A stretch of DNA of 64,000 bases. It comes from Planctomycetota bacterium (GTDB lineage: Bacteria > Planctomycetota > Phycisphaerae > UBA1845). Positions 35,500 through 44,105 of this stretch are shown here, in pieces (the first letter of the stretch is position 1; each line of letters starts with the position of its first letter). The DNA lies in contig JAJRPG010000046.1 of assembly GCA_024280855.1 (NCBI GenBank), positions 1 to 64,000 of the forward strand, given 5' to 3'. The notes under the pieces were generated by a model. The model saw only the letters and a program-made list of their open reading frames with translations. It had not been told where the DNA came from and searched no databases. Position numbers and translations under genes: made by a program.

Positions 35500-36009
35500 T
35501 CAACGAGAGACCTTTCTCTCAAGCGTTTCACACGAAAAAGGTGCCCCCTCCGCCATCACACGCCAACTAGCCATCGCCGTCATCTCGCCCCCGGTAACGC
35601 CAACAATCACATATGAATAGTCGATCCACGCATCCCGCAGGTCTGAAATTGAAGGCTTACATGATCCATCCGGATGCGAATGATAAAACCCGACAATCTC
35701 CTCCAAGCTGTCCCGCGTCTGCCGGACGGCCTGAAATAGCGACTCCCAATCTACCTGATATTGCCTGCACCGATCACCCGCTGCGACATTTTTCGCACCC
35801 ACAACACGATTAACGATAATCCCAGACGCATCCCTAACCCCAATCAATATACCGCAACACTCCTCCGGATAGGCTCGCTCCGATTCCCGCTCAATCTGAA
35901 TAGCCAAGCTTTCCGGCAACAATAACCGTTGCTGCGTAACAATTTCATTTTCGAGAGTTGTCTCAAACACTTTCCCACGCCCTCGCCTACGCACCAAAAT
36001 ACTTGGCAT
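35500..36009 (-). CDS. JAMM/MPN+ metallopeptidase (Mec-like)
   Basis: A 169-residue JAB1/MPN-domain isopeptidase. Seen: Glu in YPEECCGILIG (about 49-50) and the zinc motif H110-S-H112-P-x9-S-x2-D123, read as FYHSHPDGSCKPSISD. All metal residues are present. In Mycobacterium the relative Mec cleaves cysteine from the CysO carrier. It overlaps the E1-like gene by 23 bp (start 36009) and lies next to cysK. Other prokaryotic JAMM proteins act on ubiquitin-like conjugates, so a ubiquitin-like partner is expected but not seen nearby. Confidence 0.85.
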   Translation of the reverse strand: MPSILVRRRGRGKVFETTLENEIVTQQRLLLPESLAIQIERESERAYPEECCGILIGVRDASGIIVNRVVGAKNVAAGDRCRQYQVDWESLFQAVRQTRDSLEEIVGFYHSHPDGSCKPSISDLRDAWIDYSYVIVGVTGGEMTAMASWRVMAEGAPFSCETLERKVSR

Positions 36010-37048
36010 AAAGCGACTTAGCCATATCTACATCATCAGTGCCCTGCACGATCGCTCTACCATCCGCAAAAAGCGTAAGCGAATAATCTCCCACCCGAGC
36101 CTTCAATAAATACCTGTTATGCGAAACCTCCCCATCAACGACAGGCCCAAGTTTTTTAGCCATCGCCGCAAAATCAATCTCTCGCTTCGACCCCGGCTGA
36201 ATCTGCACAGCATTTCGTCCGCACAGCGCATCAATCGTACTAACCGTCCTGCCATCCAAATACGAAAAATCTCGTTGACAACAACACGCGCACGTCCCCG
36301 CCTCGCGCGAAGCATCTACATTTAGATTTACCACCCTCCCCGTCCAAACATCGATACTCATCAGTGAACGATTCAGCGCATCAGCCTTGCCGCACAACAG
36401 CTTGATCGCTTCAACCGCTTGAAACCCCGCGATAATGCTCACCGCCGGACCGATGACCCCAGCCGTGTCACAAGTCGGATTCAGTTCCGCCGGCGGCGCT
36501 TGATCAAACACACATCTCAGACAGGGCGTTTCACCCGGCACGATAGGCATCACCAGACCGCTCGCACCAATCACCGCACCATAAATCCAGGGCCGCTGCG
36601 TTTTGACAGCTACATCATTTATCAAATACCGCGTCTCGAAATTATCCGTACCATCAAGAAGCAAATCCGCCCCTTCTAACAGTCGCTCAATGTTGCGATG
36701 ATTCACATCCACAACCTCAGCCTCAACCGTCACACTGGGATTCATCCGCCGCAGCTTCTTAGTCGCAGCTATCGCCTTAGGCAAATTCAAGGCTAGGTCA
36801 TCTTCGTCAAAGAGTTGCTGCCGTTGCAGATTATTTCGCTCGATGTAGTCACGATCACAAATGCGCAAATGACCAACCCCAGCCCGAACCAGCGTCTGAG
36901 CCAGGTTCGTCCCCAACGCGCCGCAACCAACCAACAACACCCGCGATTTCGCAAGCTTTCGCTGCCCCTCAACCCCAATAGGCTCATACAATATCTGCCG
37001 CGAATAGCGATCATTAAAGTCTTCAGGTGATTTTATAAACTCAGTCAT
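35987..37048 (-). CDS. E1-like adenylyltransferase (ThiF/MoeB family)
   Basis: Activates the C-terminus of a ubiquitin-like carrier by adenylation. Numbered from the frame at 37105: GCGALG nucleotide loop at 60-65, Arg of NNLQRQ (95), Asp of DGTDNFETRY (about 151-156), PTCDTAGVIGP with the candidate catalytic Cys212, and zinc ligands CLRC (195-198) and CACC (272-275). No rhodanese domain; instead an 80-residue C-terminal segment (HNRYLLKARVGDYSLTLFADGR) of a type I cannot name. Start 37048 (MTEFIKSPEDF) is chosen over 37105 because the upstream part is not conserved in style. Confidence 0.88.
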   Translation of the reverse strand: MTEFIKSPEDFNDRYSRQILYEPIGVEGQRKLAKSRVLLVGCGALGTNLAQTLVRAGVGHLRICDRDYIERNNLQRQQLFDEDDLALNLPKAIAATKKLRRMNPSVTVEAEVVDVNHRNIERLLEGADLLLDGTDNFETRYLINDVAVKTQRPWIYGAVIGASGLVMPIVPGETPCLRCVFDQAPPAELNPTCDTAGVIGPAVSIIAGFQAVEAIKLLCGKADALNRSLMSIDVWTGRVVNLNVDASREAGTCACCCQRDFSYLDGRTVSTIDALCGRNAVQIQPGSKREIDFAAMAKKLGPVVDGEVSHNRYLLKARVGDYSLTLFADGRAIVQGTDDVDMAKSLYAKYFGA

Positions 37049-37106
37049 TACGCCCATTTCATAAACAAGTGTATCAACAAAAATTATACAAACATCGGGT
37101 GGCATG

Positions 37107-37162
37107 GGTACGTCCCGCCTCTGATCCCGATGTTAATCGGCATCAGAGGCGGGACTTACCCG
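37107..37162. repeat. Long intergenic hairpin (family C)
   Basis: GTCCCGCCTCTGAT (37113-37126) pairs exactly with ATCAGAGGCGGGAC (37143-37156), and the inside continues CCGAT-GTTA-ATCGG. Outside, GGGTA and TACCC pair as well, giving about 24 bp of stem in 56 nt. No T-run follows, so it is not a standard terminator. It lies between two minus-strand genes. Confidence 0.7.
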
Positions 37163-37264
37163 TGGAGAACGACTTCGCGCTAGCGCATCATAAAACATTC
37201 GCGCCGCAAACATTTTAATACGTCACGATCCGTTAAGCCAGTAGAGTTGAAAATCGCAGAAAAT

Positions 37265-37987
37265 TTAAGGTGTAGGTCGAGTTGGCGGACGCCTCTTGCG
37301 TGACAAATCAGCCAAATAACCCTGTGGTGGTGGAGAATCCCGCTTGGCTGCGTCCTTTTTAGCCGCAGGTAGATCATCCAAATTTATCACATCATCCGCA
37401 GACCCTGCTGAAGTAGGCCGGATGGAAACTGATTTCTTATTCGTCTGCAAAATAATCGGCGCACGTTCCTGAGAGCCAGCCTGTTCGCTACCATCATCCA
37501 AAGCACTGGATAAATCAGACTTCCCGCCAAAGGGCTGGTCAAACGCCTCTAACACTTCGCCGCTAAGTCCGTCATCACCATAAACACGAGGCAGTTTTCC
37601 ATAATCGCGCCAATTGCGTAAACCAGCCGTAACCAAGGTGAACCCGCTGATAAAATATATGACGTAATTGAAATTAAGCTCAGTGGCCGCACTCATAAGT
37701 GCAGCACTTACACACAACGACAAACCAACAAGCCCCGAAACAATCGCATCCGTAAACAAAGCATAAGGCGTACCAATAGCCGACATGACTACAACCGCGA
37801 CCATCGCTAAACCGCCTAATTGCAGGGCGTAGTGAAACAATGTGTCACCAGCAAGAAACATACCCTCGCCAGTGGGGCCATCAAACATCATAAATCCGAA
37901 AAATATGAGCATACCCGAAGTGAGCGCAGCCGGCGTAGTATTACCCCGGACCCTGGCTTCCACATCGATACAATGACTCTCAGACAA
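37265..37987 (-). CDS. Membrane protein, hypothetical, with long polar tail
   Basis: Not recognised. 240 residues: four hydrophobic helices between about 20 and 125 (MLIFFGFMMFDGPTGEGMF; GLAMVAVVVMSAIG; SGLVGLSLCVSAAL; YVIYFISGFTLVTAG), then a 110-residue Ser/Asp/Lys/Pro-rich tail (DDVINLDDLPAAKKD; PPPQGYLADLSRKRRPP), likely disordered and cytoplasmic. Start ATG 37987. The gene lies 30 bp downstream of the UspA gene on the same strand. Confidence 0.6.
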   Translation of the reverse strand: MSESHCIDVEARVRGNTTPAALTSGMLIFFGFMMFDGPTGEGMFLAGDTLFHYALQLGGLAMVAVVVMSAIGTPYALFTDAIVSGLVGLSLCVSAALMSAATELNFNYVIYFISGFTLVTAGLRNWRDYGKLPRVYGDDGLSGEVLEAFDQPFGGKSDLSSALDDGSEQAGSQERAPIILQTNKKSVSIRPTSAGSADDVINLDDLPAAKKDAAKRDSPPPQGYLADLSRKRRPPTRPTP

Positions 37988-38018
37988 AATTCACCTTCTC
38001 GTTAGTTATCACTCAATC

Positions 38019-38492
38019 TTACGGATGAACAAACTCACCCTCAGCCGTGCGCACTGTAAGCACCGCACAATGTGCCTTACGAACAACTTTCTCAGCCGTA
38101 CTGCCGAGCAAAACGTGGGCAATCCCACCTCGGCCATGCGTCGCCATGACAATCATATCAATTCCATGCTCGCGGGCATACTGTACAATTCCCGCAAACG
38201 GGCGACCAAGCATCACATGCGTCGTTGGTGCTGGCGACAAATCAGCCATGTAATCCGAAACAAATCGCACCATCCGCTGCCGACCAATTTCTAACAACTC
38301 ATCAGGCGGAGGACCAACCGGAACACTCTCAGGACTAACACCTGTCCAATACTGATAAGCCTCGTCAACAACATGTATACAGTGCAACGAAGCACCAAAC
38401 TGCTTAGCCATCCCCTTCGCGGAATCTAAAGCGCGCAACGATAACTCAGAAAAGTCAGCGGGGAACAAGATGGCTGAAAACGCTACGGACAT
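38019..38492 (-). CDS. Universal stress protein, UspA family
   Basis: A 157-residue single UspA domain. Seen: ILFPADFSELSLRALDSAKGMA at the N-terminus, the His-rich strand LHCIHVVDEAY, and the ATP-binding pattern MATHGRGGIAHVLLGSTAEKVVRKA, then VLTVR. It is thus of the ATP-binding type. Such proteins help survival under starvation or stress; the specific role is unknown. Located 201 bp from lipA, divergent. Confidence 0.92.
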   Translation of the reverse strand: MSVAFSAILFPADFSELSLRALDSAKGMAKQFGASLHCIHVVDEAYQYWTGVSPESVPVGPPPDELLEIGRQRMVRFVSDYMADLSPAPTTHVMLGRPFAGIVQYAREHGIDMIVMATHGRGGIAHVLLGSTAEKVVRKAHCAVLTVRTAEGEFVHP

Positions 38493-38576
38493 GTGATTTT
38501 CATCCGACGCAAGTAGTACACTATATTATAAACTCTCATCGACACAGGGTCAAATGATTCTATAACCAGAAACGTG

Positions 38577-38602
38577 TTCAAATCACCATTTTAAGCTATA
38601 AT
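38577..38602 (+). promoter_or_regulatory. Possible promoter for lipA-tmk-holB
   Basis: A perfect TATAAT at 38597-38602 lies about 90 bp before the lipA start. The -35 is weak (TTCAAA at 38577-38582, 14-bp spacing), so only the -10 is convincing. Confidence 0.35.
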
Positions 38603-38693
38603 CATACCTGAATCGTGGACCCAGGCCGCATTAAGAGTTTGTTAAGATTCTTATCATCGCAGCCAACAACGCTTAGTCGCTGGAGAATGTCGC

Positions 38694-39608
38694 GTGGAAC
38701 TCAATATCTTAGCTCCTGCTTCCCCTAAACCCAAGCGCAGACTCCCTCCCTGGCTCAAAAGACCGCTACCTTCCGGAGATTTTGCGCGAACCTCAAACAT
38801 CGTTTCCCAAAGCGGTGTGTCCACCGTCTGCGAAGAGGCCCGCTGCCCCAATTTATCAGAATGCTGGGCCAAGCGCCACGCAACTTTTATGATACTCGGA
38901 GACAAATGCACCAGAAGATGCCATTACTGCGCCGTCTCCACCGCCAAGCCTGACGCCCCTGAAATTGACGAACCCCAGCGACTCGCAGACGCAGTCGCCG
39001 AACTTGCCCTACGCCACGTCGTTGTCACTGCCGTCGCCCGCGACGACTTGAAAGATGAAGGCTCATCACACTTCGCCGCATGTGTCACAGCTATCCACGC
39101 TAAATCTCCAGATACAACCGTCGAAGTTTTACCCGCAGATTTCCACGAGCGAGAAGACCTGATTCGCACCCTCTGCGACGCAGGCCCGGAACTGTACAAT
39201 CACAACATTGAAATGGTAGAACGACTCACGCCCAAGATTCGCCCTCAAGGCAACTACAAACGTTCACTAGCCGTCCTCCGAATCGTCAAAGAAATCGCGC
39301 CGCACATCATCACCAAATCAGGACTCATGGTAGGCCTGGGCGAAACGACAGATGAGTTACATCAAACTTTCCGAGACCTGCGCGATGCCGGGTGTGATGC
39401 GCTAACCGTAGGCCAATACCTACAACCCACGCGAGATTCTCACCACCCGGTCCAACGCTACTATCCCCCAGCTGAGTTCGACGAACTCGCAGCTTGCGCC
39501 CGCTCGCTCGGATTTTTAAGCGTGGCTTCTGGCCCATTCGTGAGATCGAGTTATAACGCCGTAGAAGTATTCGACGAAAGTCGTCGACGTTTAGCTTCTA
39601 CAAAATGA
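38694..39608 (+). CDS. lipA: Lipoyl synthase (radical SAM)
   Basis: Inserts two sulfurs into octanoyl-protein to form lipoyl groups on pyruvate and 2-oxoglutarate dehydrogenase complexes. Seen: auxiliary cluster CEEARCPNLSEC, radical SAM CTRRCHYCAV (C-x3-C-x2-C), HNIEMVERL, and the final RSSYNA where the second auxiliary cluster ligand Ser lies. 304 residues, normal. Start GTG at 38694 is backed by GGAG eight bases upstream (38682-38685). Overlaps tmk by 4 bp (ATGA). Confidence 0.95.
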   Translation: MELNILAPASPKPKRRLPPWLKRPLPSGDFARTSNIVSQSGVSTVCEEARCPNLSECWAKRHATFMILGDKCTRRCHYCAVSTAKPDAPEIDEPQRLADAVAELALRHVVVTAVARDDLKDEGSSHFAACVTAIHAKSPDTTVEVLPADFHEREDLIRTLCDAGPELYNHNIEMVERLTPKIRPQGNYKRSLAVLRIVKEIAPHIITKSGLMVGLGETTDELHQTFRDLRDAGCDALTVGQYLQPTRDSHHPVQRYYPPAEFDELAACARSLGFLSVASGPFVRSSYNAVEVFDESRRRLASTK

Positions 39609-40348
39609 GTGAACCATTATCCATGACAGGTGCAGCCTTGAGTAAGACCGATTCACAACTTGCTAAAGTGATGCAAGGAAAATTCATCGTCTTTGATGGC
39701 CCGGACGGCGCAGGGAAATCCACCCAACGCGAGGCCTGCGACAAAGCGCTCCGTGCTGGGGGCGCAGAAGTCGTTTCTTGCCGAGACCCCGGCGGAACCA
39801 CCATCGGCGACCGCATCCGTAGCGTGCTACTCGATTTCGACTTAGTCACCATGAACGTAAACTGCGAGACCCTGCTATTCATGGCCTCTCGCGCACAACT
39901 GGTCCACGAAATCATCGCACCTGCATTAGCCGAAGGGAAAACCGTCCTCAGCGACCGCTTCATCACCTCCACCTGCGCCTATCAAGGTGCAGCGGGCTTT
40001 GACCCCAAGCGTGTCATTGAGCTAGCCCACTTCGCCGTCGGCGACCATTGGCCTGACCTCACCATCATTTTCGACGTGGACGCCGAAGAAGGATTCAAAC
40101 GCATCGGTCGAAAACCTCACCACGCAGGGAAAAACAGAAAAAAAGACGCCGGTGCAGCTAGCCTGTTCGATGGAAGCCAAACCGACGCGATGGAAGCCCG
40201 CTCGCTGGATTTTCATCGACGTGTTAGAAAAAGGTTTCTCGAAGTTCACGACTATTACCCCACACCGGTTGTCACCGTAGACGCGCGAGGCTCCGTAGAC
40301 GAAATCCACCAACGCACCACAGAGGCAATCATCCATGCCCTTGGCTGA
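39605..40348 (+). CDS. tmk: Thymidylate kinase
   Basis: Phosphorylates dTMP to dTDP for DNA synthesis. Seen: P-loop FDGPDGAGKSTQ (about 28-39), CRDPGGTTIGDRIR, DRFITSTCAYQG, and RIGRKPHH, with a Lys/Gly-rich LID insertion (GKNRKKDAGAASLFDG). At 247 residues it is longer than the usual 205-215, mainly through an N-terminal extension of about 25 residues and the LID. An internal Met near residue 23 could be the true start. Overlaps lipA by 4 bp and holB by 14 bp. Confidence 0.92.
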   Translation: MSEPLSMTGAALSKTDSQLAKVMQGKFIVFDGPDGAGKSTQREACDKALRAGGAEVVSCRDPGGTTIGDRIRSVLLDFDLVTMNVNCETLLFMASRAQLVHEIIAPALAEGKTVLSDRFITSTCAYQGAAGFDPKRVIELAHFAVGDHWPDLTIIFDVDAEEGFKRIGRKPHHAGKNRKKDAGAASLFDGSQTDAMEARSLDFHRRVRKRFLEVHDYYPTPVVTVDARGSVDEIHQRTTEAIIHALG

Positions 40349-41480
40349 CATTCACCATCAAAACCACGCACACCGACAAGTGCAACGTGCGATTTCCCAA
40401 GGACGCTTAGCCCACGCCTACATATTCCACGGACCCGACGGTGTTGGTAAAGAAATGTTCGCCCGCGCACTCGCCCAATTATTACTTTGCGATAAAGCCG
40501 TCGAAGCAACGCTGGAACTATCTACGGATATGAAAACTATCCAGCAAGGCTGCGGCAAGTGCCAGGAATGTGTCGCTGTCACCAACAACACCCACCCAGA
40601 CATTCACTCAATCTATCGGCAGCTTATCCGCGAACATCCAGACTCCGCATTACGAAAACGCAAGGCACTCGAATTGGGCGTAGACGTCATTAGACACTTC
40701 ATTGTTGACAAGGCCTCCTTCACCCCGTTACGCGGCAAGATCAAAATATTCATCATCCGCGAAGCAGACCGCATCACCGTCGCCGCCCAAAACGCCCTGC
40801 TAAAAACCCTTGAAGAACCCCCCGGCGCAACCCTAATCATCCTCCTAGCCACCGACCTTTCCAGACTATTACCCACCACACTCTCGCGCTGCCAGGTACT
40901 CCCCTTTAATCCCTTGCCCGACGAATTCGTGCGGCAAACCCTAAGCGAATCTCAGCCAGACCTTTTACCAGAACGCGCCAACTGGTACGCACGCATCGCC
41001 GGAGGCAGCATGGGCATCGCCACCATCGCCTGCGCCGACAATCATTACGACATCAACATGAAACTCATCGAACAACTGGTTTCGCTAAACGCACAAACGA
41101 GCAGTGGAATCAGCCGCGCGTGGATTGAAGAATCAAAATCGATGAGCAGCCTATTTCGTCAGCGAGACCCTGACATCTCCGACTCCGAAGCCACCCGTCG
41201 TGGCCTACTACTCCTCATCAAACTCTCCGCGACTTGGTACAGCGACATCCTACATCTTCTCGCCAACGACGAAGCCGGACTGATAAACGCTCATCAAAAA
41301 AAGCTATTACAAAAAGCCAGCCAACGCATGTCATGCGATTACGCCATAGGCGCCATAAGGCGATGCAGCCTAACTGAGTACCACCTACAGCGTAACGCCA
41401 ACACCCAGCTATCTATCGAAACGTTGGTAAACGACCTAGCCCGACTAAGCACGGGCAAACAAGCCATCAGCGCCGCCTAA
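40335..41480 (+). CDS. holB: DNA polymerase III subunit delta prime
   Basis: Clamp-loader subunit. Seen: N-terminal P-loop-like HGPDGVGKEMFAR (the Walker A is incomplete in delta prime, as is usual), zinc ligands CGKCQEC preceded by LLLCDK, IIREADRITVAAQNALLKTLEEPP, and SRC in LSRCQVLPF (the arginine finger). Length 381 fits. It shares tmk's 14-bp overlap and the classic tmk-holB pairing. The last 100 residues are helical. Confidence 0.93.
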   Translation: MPLADIHHQNHAHRQVQRAISQGRLAHAYIFHGPDGVGKEMFARALAQLLLCDKAVEATLELSTDMKTIQQGCGKCQECVAVTNNTHPDIHSIYRQLIREHPDSALRKRKALELGVDVIRHFIVDKASFTPLRGKIKIFIIREADRITVAAQNALLKTLEEPPGATLIILLATDLSRLLPTTLSRCQVLPFNPLPDEFVRQTLSESQPDLLPERANWYARIAGGSMGIATIACADNHYDINMKLIEQLVSLNAQTSSGISRAWIEESKSMSSLFRQRDPDISDSEATRRGLLLLIKLSATWYSDILHLLANDEAGLINAHQKKLLQKASQRMSCDYAIGAIRRCSLTEYHLQRNANTQLSIETLVNDLARLSTGKQAISAA

Positions 41481-41494
41481 CATGAAGGAGACGA

Positions 41495-42055
41495 TCAGAC
41501 ATCATATTTCTTGCGCCGCTCGTCTCGCTTGGCGCGATACTCATCCAGCAATTCGTCCGTAAAATCATTCAAATCCGGTGGCGGTGGATGTTTTTTCAAG
41601 ATGCCGGAACTGTAACACGCAAGCATAAATAGGCCGATGCTTCCAACGAGCAATGAAGCTGCGACTAAGCCAATCCCCCAAAAACCTTCTCTCAAAAAGA
41701 GAGTAGCTGACAACGCGCCGAAGAGGCCGGCCATGATTCCGGTGACGCCCATTGCCCAATAGCCACTCGACGGTTTCTCGCCCTGCAACCCGACGCCCAC
41801 AGCGGCTAACCCGATGCCACCGACCAGGCACGTTACCAATCCTAGTGTTATGTAAGCTGCGGCGGATGAGGATGAGTTTAGGTAGTCCGTCCAGGTTTCA
41901 ACTGGTGCGTCAGCTTTATCGATAAAAAAGGCGCTGAATAGCCACACGCCGCACGCGCCGAGCATGAAGACCATGCCTGCGCCTTGTAGTACGAATCCTG
42001 TGCCGGTGACGAACGCTCGCGGGTTGTCTTGTTCGGTGTCGTGGTTAGTTGGCAT
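41495..42055 (-). CDS. Membrane protein, hypothetical
   Basis: Not recognised. 186 residues with four hydrophobic helices (about 24-46, 68-88, 102-122, 126-150) and a basic, charged C-terminal tail (DELLDEYRAKRDERRKKYDV, likely cytoplasmic). Start ATG 42055. Converges on holB 14 bp away. A hairpin with CGCGGGT/ACCCGCG lies just upstream (42112-42129). A function cannot be assigned. Confidence 0.6.
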   Translation of the reverse strand: MPTNHDTEQDNPRAFVTGTGFVLQGAGMVFMLGACGVWLFSAFFIDKADAPVETWTDYLNSSSSAAAYITLGLVTCLVGGIGLAAVGVGLQGEKPSSGYWAMGVTGIMAGLFGALSATLFLREGFWGIGLVAASLLVGSIGLFMLACYSSGILKKHPPPPDLNDFTDELLDEYRAKRDERRKKYDV

Positions 42056-42102
42056 TGTAAAAACCTTAGCTTAGATAGTTATCCGCAACGCTTATTATCA
42101 TT

Positions 42103-42142
42103 GTAGTTCCGCGCGGGTTGAAACCCGCGGCTCGGTAGATTG
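42103..42142. repeat. Short hairpin repeat (family F)
   Basis: CGCGGGT-TGAA-ACCCGCG (stem 7 bp or more, 42112-42129) flanked by GTAGTTCC and GGCTCGGTAG. It lies between two minus-strand genes. Only one copy occurs here; the GCGGGTTGAAACCCGC core resembles a kind of short palindrome common in some genomes. Confidence 0.4.
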
Positions 42143-42174
42143 GCATACGCAACTTGCTAATCATCGACGTCATT

Positions 42175-42675
42175 CTACTCTGTTACATGACTCACTTTAC
42201 TTACGACCACGGCATCGCCCTGCGCTCGACATCTATCTGCAGGGCCTCGCTCGTGACGCACGTTGATGACAGCGTTAGCCCCTTTCATCGCAGCTAGGGC
42301 TTTTAACCCTTCTAAAGCATCTTCGGGATGACGGAAGCCATCGACGAATATGGCTTCGACTTGCTGGACAACATCGTATCCTACAATCTCAATCATGCTT
42401 GAGGTCGCCACGATTTTCGCAGCTTCCGCGCGACGCTTGGCTGTTAGTTCAACGCTAGGCGGGGCGCTTTCTTGGCCATATTTTTGTAGCTTGGGGTGAA
42501 TTGTTGGGGGGCGACGGCGTCTGAAAATTCGTGAAATGCGCCGTACGAACCAAAGCACGATGGTGAGAGCAAGCAGTGCGAGCAATACCCGAAATTTCCA
42601 ACCGTTCAGATCGAACCAACTGGATGGGTCTTCTTTACGGATTTGTTCAAAGACTTCTGTGACCTCTTCAGGCAT
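42175..42675 (-). CDS. YbjQ/UPF0145-like protein with one membrane helix
   Basis: 166 residues: N-terminal membrane helix (about 28-45, VLLALLALTIVLWFV), a basic linker, and a C-terminal domain (about 85-160) resembling YbjQ/UPF0145: TSSMIEIVGYDVVQQVEAIFV, ALEGLKALAAMKGANAVINV and GDAVVVSKV. Family function is unknown, with proposed roles in metal or lipid binding. Start ATG 42675. Nearly abuts the glycosyltransferase gene (gap 4 bp), so the two are likely co-transcribed. Confidence 0.65.
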   Translation of the reverse strand: MPEEVTEVFEQIRKEDPSSWFDLNGWKFRVLLALLALTIVLWFVRRISRIFRRRRPPTIHPKLQKYGQESAPPSVELTAKRRAEAAKIVATSSMIEIVGYDVVQQVEAIFVDGFRHPEDALEGLKALAAMKGANAVINVRHERGPADRCRAQGDAVVVSKVSHVTE

Positions 42676-42679
42676 TCGA

Positions 42680-43957
42680 CTACGACTCCTTCACGGCTGA
42701 GGTTTGTGGCGTAGTGACATCGTCCTTGCACTCGCTCGAAGGCGATGCTGCGTCGTTACCAACTAGACGATTGCCTACATAAGTCGTACCCCGCCAAGTT
42801 GTCGAGCCTGCGCCGAGCGATCTCATGAACGCGCGGAATAAAACGATGAGCGTCAGGCAAACGCCGAACCAATAAAAGATTGACCATATGGGAGGAATGC
42901 GCATGGGATGATAAGATCGCCAAATCACGAGGTGCATGAGCATCACAGCTAAGCCCCATTCTATTGTGAGCAGTTTCCAAACCCACGCGACATCGGCACT
43001 GGCGAGCGACCAGCCATAAGCACTTGCGAGAGCGCTGGGCCAAGTGAGGAATGAAAAGAATCCTACCATGAAAAAAGCCGTGGCGAGGCGTCGCGGTAGG
43101 CCCAGGCTTCCATAAAAAATTCGACTCCAACCTTGCATCGCGATACTGAAGGAGCTGTACATGCGTGTCCAATATAAGCCGTTGTTTTCCGCGACGCGAA
43201 GTCGATAGCCTTCCTGTTTGGTGAATCGAGCCATGTGTATGTCTTCGTTGACCTCGGTCTTGACGCGGTCGTGGCCACCGATGCCCTCGTAGCACGCGCG
43301 ACGCAGCATCATGAAAGCGCCGTTGGCATAGGCTGTGGTTCGTCGCGGATTGTTCACCCGCTCCGGTAGGAACCAAATAATCAGGGCTAGGGCACAAACT
43401 GGCTGAAGAATTTTCTCCCAAAAAGTCGGCGTTTCAAGCATGGGCGTGATGGATAGAAAATCTGCTTCGCGGTGCTGCATTTCTCCTACAGCTATGGTTA
43501 GCGTTCGCTCGCAGATAAATTCGCAATCGGCATCAGAAAAACATAGCCAATCGCCGCGGCTGGCTTCGATGCCGACGCGCATAGCATTATTTTTTCCGAA
43601 CCAGCCATCTTTGAGCGATTCGACGGTGATGACTCGCAATTTTCCGCCAGCTTGAGATTCCATTTCTTGCAATAATTGGGGTGTTCGGTCGGAGGAGCGG
43701 TCGTCTACAATGATTAGTTCGTAGTCGGGATAGTCTTGTTTCAAGAGGCTTTTGACGCAGGATTCAATGTTGTCTTCTTCGTCTTTCGCTGCGACGATAA
43801 CGGATAAGCTGGGTTTTTCACTTAGTGGAGATGAGTGAGAATCAGGGCCTAGCACGATACGGCGGCGCATGACGCGCACCATAGCGATGAGTCTCACCAG
43901 CCACATGAGACCGACAAGAACCGCTGCGGCTAACCATAATCCTAAAACCAAGCTCAT
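42680..43957 (-). CDS. Family 2 glycosyltransferase, membrane-bound
   Basis: A 425-residue inverting glycosyltransferase. Seen: N-terminal helix (5-28), SVIVAAKDEEDNIESCV, VDDRSSDRT (nucleotide-sugar binding), FSDADCEF (DxD-type metal site), VNEDIHMARFTKQEGYRLRV (acceptor/acidic catalytic region), and QGWSRIFYG (QxxRW-like), followed by four C-terminal helices. This plan resembles HpnI/HpnB-type hopanoid and ceramide glucosyltransferases. Substrate not decided. It precedes the YbjQ-like gene in the transcript. Confidence 0.87.
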   Translation of the reverse strand: MSLVLGLWLAAAVLVGLMWLVRLIAMVRVMRRRIVLGPDSHSSPLSEKPSLSVIVAAKDEEDNIESCVKSLLKQDYPDYELIIVDDRSSDRTPQLLQEMESQAGGKLRVITVESLKDGWFGKNNAMRVGIEASRGDWLCFSDADCEFICERTLTIAVGEMQHREADFLSITPMLETPTFWEKILQPVCALALIIWFLPERVNNPRRTTAYANGAFMMLRRACYEGIGGHDRVKTEVNEDIHMARFTKQEGYRLRVAENNGLYWTRMYSSFSIAMQGWSRIFYGSLGLPRRLATAFFMVGFFSFLTWPSALASAYGWSLASADVAWVWKLLTIEWGLAVMLMHLVIWRSYHPMRIPPIWSIFYWFGVCLTLIVLFRAFMRSLGAGSTTWRGTTYVGNRLVGNDAASPSSECKDDVTTPQTSAVKES

Positions 43958-44105
43958 ACTGCACTACCTCGAATCGGTAACTCAAAACAATCCCCGATGA
44001 CACACTAGGCGGCATTATCCGCGAAGGCTGGTGTCAAGGCAACTTTGCCCAGTTTGGATTTGAATTACTTGTCACCCACTCGCAATCGGGTTATGCAAGC
44101 GTATC

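Noticed and set aside
35405-35620. Plus-strand ORF of 71 codons between cysK and the JAMM gene
   Set aside because: It begins inside hairpin repeat B and runs antisense into the JAMM gene. Repeats explain the open frame.
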